DNA from: Vibrio tasmaniensis 1F-187
GTDB lineage: Bacteria; Pseudomonadota; Gammaproteobacteria; Enterobacterales; Vibrionaceae
Assembly: GCF_000272405.2 (NCBI RefSeq)
Contig: NZ_AJZM02000151.1
Location: forward strand, 1 to 18,021
DNA length: 18,021 nucleotides
Direction of reading: 5' to 3'
In this document: positions 14,749 through 18,021 of the stretch, in pieces
Numbering within the stretch: position 1 is the first letter of the stretch
How the letters are laid out: the number at the start of each line of letters is the position of its first letter
Notes under the pieces: generated by a model
What the model saw: the letters and a program-made list of their open reading frames with translations, nothing else
What the model was told of the DNA's origin: nothing
The model's database searches: none
Made by a program: the position numbers and the translations under genes

Positions 14749-15768
14749 ATGTCGAACACTATCATGACGGTGTTTGGTGAAGTTCCGATAGAGAAAGAGT
14801 ACCAATGGTCCTGGGTCGAGGAATATTTCACGCCACTCAGAGAGTTGTATGAAAACCCTGATACGACGGAAATATTCGTCGACCGTTTTGACTCTATATC
14901 AATAGAGAGAAACGGGCGGTTAGAAAAAACGCCCATCACTTTTGACAGTAACCAATCCTTTCAAGACTTCATCATTCAACTGAGTACCGCACTCAACCAG
15001 CCGCTCAATTCTTCTTCTCCTATTCTCGATGCGCGCCTTCCTGATTGCTCAAGGGTGTGCGCCACTCTGCCTGATGTGACACCACAAGGCGCAACGATGA
15101 CGTTACGAATTGCCCCTAAACAGCACATAAGAGCGGAGCAGTTAGTCGGGTTCGGCGCGTTGAATCAAGCCATGCTTGATTACTTAATTGAAGCAATCAA
15201 AGCGGGTAAGAACATCATTGTTTCGGGTAACACTGGGAGCGGTAAGACAACACTTTTACGCGCCTTAGCGCGTTACATCCCCCTGACCGAGCGAGTCATT
15301 ATTTGCGAAGACACGCAAGAGTTATATATCGACTGGCTTCCCTATGCCGTTTCACTTGAATCCCCCAAACGAAGCGATAGTGACGTAGAAATGAAAACCC
15401 TAATCGAAACCTCCCTACGGATGAGGCCAGATAGAATTTGGGTGGGTGAGATAAGAAAAAGCAGCGCAGCTGACGCTTTTTTGCAAGGCATCAACACAGG
15501 TCACAGTGGTTGTATGACAACGATTCATGCAAACGGTTGTGATGATGCCCTGTCCCGCCTTCAATATTTAATCGCGTCGCAAGGGATGATTGATTTTGAT
15601 TTGGCACACAAGCAAATCACCGGAAACGTCGATGTGTTCGTTCATGCCAGTAGGCATGAACGCTATGGACGAAAAATCACGGAGATAGCGGAAGTTTTGA
15701 ACGGCACACTTATTCCGTTATTTAAGTTCAATGGAACGACTCACATCCCCCTTAAAAACGACAAATAA
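14749..15768 (+). CDS. VirB11/CpaF-family secretion ATPase
   Basis: 339 residues. The N-terminal domain (about 30-125) has DTTEIFVDRFDSISIERNG and SSPILDARLPDCSRVCATLP, typical of the CpaF/TadA/VirB11 group. The core has Walker A GNTGSGKT (160-167), an Asp box CEDTQEL, RMRPDRIWVGEIR (Walker B, about 225-236) and a His box TGHSGCMTTIHAN (250-262). The hexamer works on the cytoplasmic face of the inner membrane. With VirB10 present, a VirB11 role (switching the T4SS between pilus assembly and DNA transfer) is the simplest reading. The N-terminal domain is closer to CpaF than to classic VirB11, so it might alternatively act on the thin pilus as R64 TraJ does. AGGTG precedes the ATG. Confidence 0.85.
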   Translation: MSNTIMTVFGEVPIEKEYQWSWVEEYFTPLRELYENPDTTEIFVDRFDSISIERNGRLEKTPITFDSNQSFQDFIIQLSTALNQPLNSSSPILDARLPDCSRVCATLPDVTPQGATMTLRIAPKQHIRAEQLVGFGALNQAMLDYLIEAIKAGKNIIVSGNTGSGKTTLLRALARYIPLTERVIICEDTQELYIDWLPYAVSLESPKRSDSDVEMKTLIETSLRMRPDRIWVGEIRKSSAADAFLQGINTGHSGCMTTIHANGCDDALSRLQYLIASQGMIDFDLAHKQITGNVDVFVHASRHERYGRKITEIAEVLNGTLIPLFKFNGTTHIPLKNDK

Positions 15769-15778
15769 AGAGGCCAAC

Positions 15779-16498
15779 GTGGACGAAATACAGCTATCAA
15801 AATCCGAAGAAAAAGCACTTTTAAAACAAGAGCAAGAGTGGAAAGAAGAAAAAACCAAGCGCGATAAATCACGACAAACGGTCTATCAAAGAATGGCAGG
15901 GTATGACTTTTTAAGTTACTGCCGTATGCCTTTGTATTTTCGCGCCAGAATCCGAGAGATGAAAGTGGGCGACACTTTCATCATGGGACAGATGCGCCAC
16001 ACCTATGAAGATTTTAATGACTTTGAAGGTGTACTGGAGATTCATATCGAGAAAGAAAAGAACCAGATATACCGCGCTCGCTCTAACTTCAACCTACTCA
16101 CAAAGCCTGAGCGAGCTCATGTCTTTACGGACTTTACCTTCAAACTTGAAAAGAGCGGGAACTTTGCGTTCACAGGTGATGAAGAAAAAGGGTTAGCCAA
16201 TCAAAAGAGATTTGCTCTTACCTGTCGCTACTTTAATCGACTTTTAACTAGCACCTCTGAAGAGGAAAGAAACATCTATCACGACCAAGGCGTACCTCCC
16301 TACTTCCACGGCGTGACAATTGATAAGAGCAATTTAACTCGTCGCCTTTACTACAAACGTGAAGATTGGGAACGTCCGCACCGATACAAGATTTCACAAG
16401 AGCAAATGCCAAAGCCCATGATGGAGTGCCTTATCGACTATGGAATGTGCTTTGGTCTTATCAATTTCAATGAAGAAGGAAACCAACATGAACACTGA
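15779..16498 (+). CDS. Charged cytoplasmic protein of unknown function
   Basis: 239 residues from GTG 15779, preferred because AAAGAGG lies five bases upstream; the earlier start at 15731 would be inside the ATPase gene. The N terminus is a highly charged helix (SKSEEKALLKQEQEWKEEK) likely to form a coiled coil. The rest is mixed alpha/beta with many aromatic and basic residues (FRARIREMKVGDTFIMGQMR, PPYFHGVTIDKSNLTRRLYY). No signal peptide, membrane segment or enzyme motif is seen. I do not recognise it. Translation is coupled to the H-NS-like gene, whose start lies before its stop, and to the ATPase gene (10-base gap), so a partner or regulator of the transfer apparatus is plausible. Confidence 0.6.
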   Translation: MDEIQLSKSEEKALLKQEQEWKEEKTKRDKSRQTVYQRMAGYDFLSYCRMPLYFRARIREMKVGDTFIMGQMRHTYEDFNDFEGVLEIHIEKEKNQIYRARSNFNLLTKPERAHVFTDFTFKLEKSGNFAFTGDEEKGLANQKRFALTCRYFNRLLTSTSEEERNIYHDQGVPPYFHGVTIDKSNLTRRLYYKREDWERPHRYKISQEQMPKPMMECLIDYGMCFGLINFNEEGNQHEH

Positions 16499-16943
16499 TG
16501 TATCGCTAACAGAGCAGTTACTCACAATTTTTGCCAACAAGAAGCGTATCCAACAAACGTTTAAAGAAACCGGGGTGAGTCATTTAAAAGTCATTTCCAA
16601 AAAGTTAGGTGAGTACATCGAGCAACGAGAAAAGACGGAATCAGAAAAAATAGCGGCGCAAGAAGAAGCGAAATCGATGCTAAAAAGCATCATGGAAAAG
16701 ACAGGATTGAGTCACGAAGAAGTTTCTCAATTGATGAATGACGGCAAGCCCAAAGGCAAAAACAAGTGTCTCAAACGTGCAAAGAACTCCCCTAGCGAGA
16801 CACAAGCAATGCACCATGAAGTAAAAACGGAGCGTTACATGTTTGGTGATAATGGTACTTGGGACGGTGTTGGAGAAGTCCCACAAGAGCTTCAAAGTTT
16901 ACTTGATGAAGGTTTTGAACTGTCCGATTTCTCAGCTTCCTAA
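16488..16943 (+). CDS. H-NS-family nucleoid protein with altered DNA-contact loop
   Basis: 151 residues from ATG 16488, with AAGGA seven bases upstream. Layout matches H-NS: N-terminal dimerising helices and a long coiled coil (about 8-80; FANKKRIQQTF, IEQREKTESEKIAAQEEA, MLKSIMEKTGLSHEEVSQLM, close in form to H-NS YREMLIADGIDPNEL), a Lys-rich linker (about 87-100), and a C-terminal domain about 117-148 (YMFGDNGTWDGVGEVPQEL, then LDEGFELSDF). H-NS proteins bind AT-rich DNA and silence transferred genes; plasmid copies limit the fitness cost of the element. Odd point: the minor-groove motif TWxGQGRxP here reads TWDGVGEVP, with the key Gln and Arg replaced by Val and Glu. It may bind DNA poorly and act by mixing with host H-NS. 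Confidence 0.8.
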   Translation: MNTDVSLTEQLLTIFANKKRIQQTFKETGVSHLKVISKKLGEYIEQREKTESEKIAAQEEAKSMLKSIMEKTGLSHEEVSQLMNDGKPKGKNKCLKRAKNSPSETQAMHHEVKTERYMFGDNGTWDGVGEVPQELQSLLDEGFELSDFSAS

Positions 16944-17001
16944 GTTAGTAGTTATAAGCGTCAATCTTCGTTACATTTAAAGTTTAAGGATAACTTAGGA
17001 A
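16937..17001 (+). promoter_or_regulatory. 11-bp inverted repeat covering the ribosome site of the next gene
   Basis: TTCCTAAGTTA (16937-16947) and TAACTTAGGAA (16991-17001) are perfect reverse complements. The left arm contains the stop codon of the H-NS-like gene, and the right arm contains the AGGA ribosome site of the gene at 17009. A transcript folding here would hide that site. The 43-base loop is AT-rich and may hold a promoter. Alternatives are a two-site protein operator or a terminator without T run. Confidence 0.6.
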
Positions 17002-17008
17002 ATAGAAA

Positions 17009-17395
17009 GTGAAGAAAGACGATCTGATTAACGCACTAAAGGATCTTGCATCAGGGATTAATCCGTTAACCAATTGTGAATTAGTTGAAAGTTCAATAAT
17101 GAAAAATTATGAGAGCATTCAGCTTATGGTGATGCTAATTCAAGAACTTGATGAGTCTCCTAAACAAGTGAAAAGCTTAGAAGAAAAAAGCATTAAAAAT
17201 CACATAGAAGGAAAACCAGACAGACATCGATTCACTTGGACAGAAAATGAGAAAATAGAGTTAAGAGATGCTTTTTTACAAGATTTATCCCCAAAGACAA
17301 TAGCTAAAGCCCATCAAAGAACGGTGGTAGCTGTAGTTAAGCAGCTATTATCTCAAGGTTTAATTGATCAAGATGAAGCTGATTCTTACCTCTAG
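17009..17395 (+). CDS. Small HTH (Myb-like) DNA-binding protein
   Basis: 128 residues from a GTG start, with TTAGGAAA as ribosome site. The N terminus has LKDLASGINPLTNCEL, recalling a GxNPxTGE motif in small proteins of mobile elements. The C-terminal part (about 73-118) reads RFTWTENEKIELRDAFLQ, then LSPKTIAKAHQRTVVAVVKQL and SQGLI. This is the Trp-starting three-helix pattern of a Myb/SANT-like or homeodomain-like HTH, with the recognition helix near RTVVAVVKQLLSQG. It probably binds DNA and regulates nearby genes. Its leader hairpin suggests separate control from the H-NS-like gene. The function is inferred from the fold only. Confidence 0.6.
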   Translation: MKKDDLINALKDLASGINPLTNCELVESSIMKNYESIQLMVMLIQELDESPKQVKSLEEKSIKNHIEGKPDRHRFTWTENEKIELRDAFLQDLSPKTIAKAHQRTVVAVVKQLLSQGLIDQDEADSYL

Positions 17396-17429
17396 CAATT
17401 CACACATCCTCTCATCTTCGCGTAACCGT

Positions 17430-17499
17430 TTAATGCCGACTTTCTGACTCTTTCAATCCCATAGGATTGTTAAAGAAAGCAGAAAGTCAGACGCATTAA
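17430..17499. repeat. 70-base imperfect palindrome of three stacked stems
   Basis: From outside in: TTAATGC/GCATTAA (17430-17436, 17493-17499), GACTTTCTG/CAGAAAGTC (17438-17446, 17480-17488), a short CTTT/AAAG, and CAATCC/GGATTG around a CATA loop. About 26 base pairs in total, broken by a 4-base difference between the arms. It starts 35 bases after the stop of the HTH gene and has no T run. Confidence 0.65.
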
Positions 17500-17670
17500 G
17501 AGGGCGCAAAAAACCAAACCGACAACAACGAACGAGAACGACGAAGTGGGTATTCGGGCATTCCATGCCCCCACGTAGGCGTTTGACTGAGGCGTTGAAG
17601 GTGAAGGTTTTTGCTACGTGAAGAGTCTCAAGCTCCGCTTGAAGCGAATCCGTAGCCCTAGTTCAAAAAT

Positions 17671-17747
17671 CATTCCCGCGCCCCCTTTAGGGGAAACGAG
17701 CGCCCCCTCTGCGGGGAGGCCATCAGGACTCGGGAATGGCTTTTTTT
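17671..17747. terminator. Branched hairpin ending in T7 (terminator-like, both strands)
   Basis: CATTCCCG (17671-17678) pairs with CGGGAATG (17731-17738). Inside lie two independent hairpins, CCCC-TTTA-GGGG (17682-17693) and CCCC-TCTGC-GGGG (17704-17716). The + strand continues GC then seven Ts (17741-17747). On the minus strand the stem is followed by ATTTTTG. It thus resembles a three-way-junction RNA with an intrinsic terminator, or a bidirectional terminator. Confidence 0.6.
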
Positions 17748-17852
17748 GAATGCAAAGGCGTTCAGCCGGAGCACTTCAATCAAGGGAGTCCCGACCGCAG
17801 TTTGAAGCGGGGGAGCCGAGACAAAACGCCCAGCGTCCAGCGATTAAGGCGA

Positions 17853-17875
17853 GACCTTCCCAAGGTCGATTTTTG
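17853..17875 (+). terminator. Short intrinsic-terminator-like hairpin
   Basis: GACCTT-CCC-AAGGTC (17853-17867) is followed by GATTTTT. A second stem, GGGGG-CTTG-CCCCC (17880-17893), comes just after. The pair looks like tandem termination signals for a + strand transcript, with no coding gene directly upstream. Confidence 0.5.
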
Positions 17876-17909
17876 GCTTGGGGGCTTGCCCCCGAAAACC
17901 GTTGAGCAG

Positions 17910-18014
17910 GCGAGACCAAGCATCTTAGGTTAGTTGAAAAGGAGGAATTTGAGCAAGGGAGGAACGACCGGCCAAATGAGGACTATTTCACCTTCCTAAA
18001 GTGCTTGGTCGCGC
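17910..18014. repeat. 20-bp near-perfect inverted repeat at the window edge
   Basis: GCGAGACCAAGCATCTTAGG (17910-17929) and CCTAAAGTGCTTGGTCGCGC (17995-18014) are reverse complements at 17 of 20 positions, with weaker pairing (TTGAAA against TTTCAC) continuing inward. The spacer contains AAGGAGGAATTTGAG, a good ribosome-site-like stretch without a frame after it. It fits an oriT-type or recombination-type palindrome, or the closing stem of a large RNA. The window ends too soon to see more. Confidence 0.5.
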
Positions 18015-18021
18015 GTAGCGC

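Larger units (their letters stand above)
17396..18021. other. Structured non-coding tract (possible ncRNA/oriT/control region)
   Basis: 626 bases with no convincing gene up to the window end. At least eight stem-loops are seen: 17430-17499, 17556-17570 (GGGCAT/ATGCCC), 17572-17620 (CACGTAG/CTACGTG), 17628-17642 (TCAAGC/GCTTGA), 17671-17738 with two inner hairpins, 17853-17867, 17880-17893 and 17910-18014. The direct repeat GGCGAGACC occurs at 17848 and 17909, and TTGAAGCG occurs twice (about 17639 and 17802). From about 17500 it is GC-richer than the genes before it. Density of pairing suggests a structured RNA or an origin of transfer; the sequence does not decide between them. Confidence 0.6.

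Noticed and set aside
17736..17933. 65-codon + strand frame in the non-coding tract
   Set aside because: It starts in the right arm of the terminator-like stem, its Phe-Phe is the T7 run, it has no ribosome site, and it runs through two further hairpins.
1..18021. CRISPR array, tRNA or rRNA genes, intact insertion sequence
   Set aside because: No regularly spaced repeats, no cloverleaf with CCA or T-loop consensus, and no full transposase frame were found.

Overview
The window reads as part of a conjugative plasmid or integrative conjugative element from a marine gammaproteobacterium, most likely Vibrionaceae or a close relative. The basis is a TcpQ/PilN/PilO2/PilP/PilQ/PilR type IVb pilus cluster of the R64 thin-pilus kind, a VirB10-type T4SS protein, a VirB11/CpaF-type ATPase, a TrbM-like cysteine-rich transfer protein, a mobile H-NS-family protein, and a serine protease with a GlyGly-CTERM tail (a sorting signal well known in Vibrio and Shewanella). 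No replication, relaxase or integrase gene is visible, so plasmid versus ICE cannot be decided here.

Region 1 (1-9570, GC-richer, all + strand, overlapping genes): the 3' end of a virB10-like gene is translationally coupled to a PilL/TcpQ-like exported protein. Then come a TcpQ-like lipoprotein, PilN secretin, PilO2, PilP, PilQ ATPase, PilR platform protein, the major pilin PilS, a minor pilin and a PilV-like tip protein. This is a nearly complete thin-pilus machine. It would assemble a pilus that helps donor and recipient cells attach during mating in liquid. No prepilin peptidase, retraction ATPase or shufflon is seen.

Region 2 (9594-12029): accessory cargo. It holds a small exported Cys-containing protein, a trypsin-like GlyGly-CTERM protease with its own probable promoter, a 54-residue small ORF and a membrane protein of unknown role. 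Base composition falls inside the first of these genes.

Region 3 (12030-13214): a gene-poor stretch with a long hairpin and a 19-bp inverted repeat, followed by a lone minus-strand gene of unknown function.

Region 4 (13285-16943): a second + strand transfer operon with a lytic transglycosylase, a four-Cys zinc-ribbon-like protein, a TrbM-like exported protein, a VirB11/CpaF-type ATPase, an unknown charged cytoplasmic protein and an H-NS-family protein whose DNA-contact loop has lost its usual arginine. A small HTH protein follows (17009-17395). Its ribosome-binding site is covered by an 11-bp inverted repeat shared with the end of the H-NS gene.

Region 5 (17396-18021): a non-coding tract packed with at least eight stem-loops, including a branched structure ending in a T run and a near-palindromic pair at the window edge. 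This is the best candidate for something undescribed: a structured RNA, an oriT or a maintenance/control locus.
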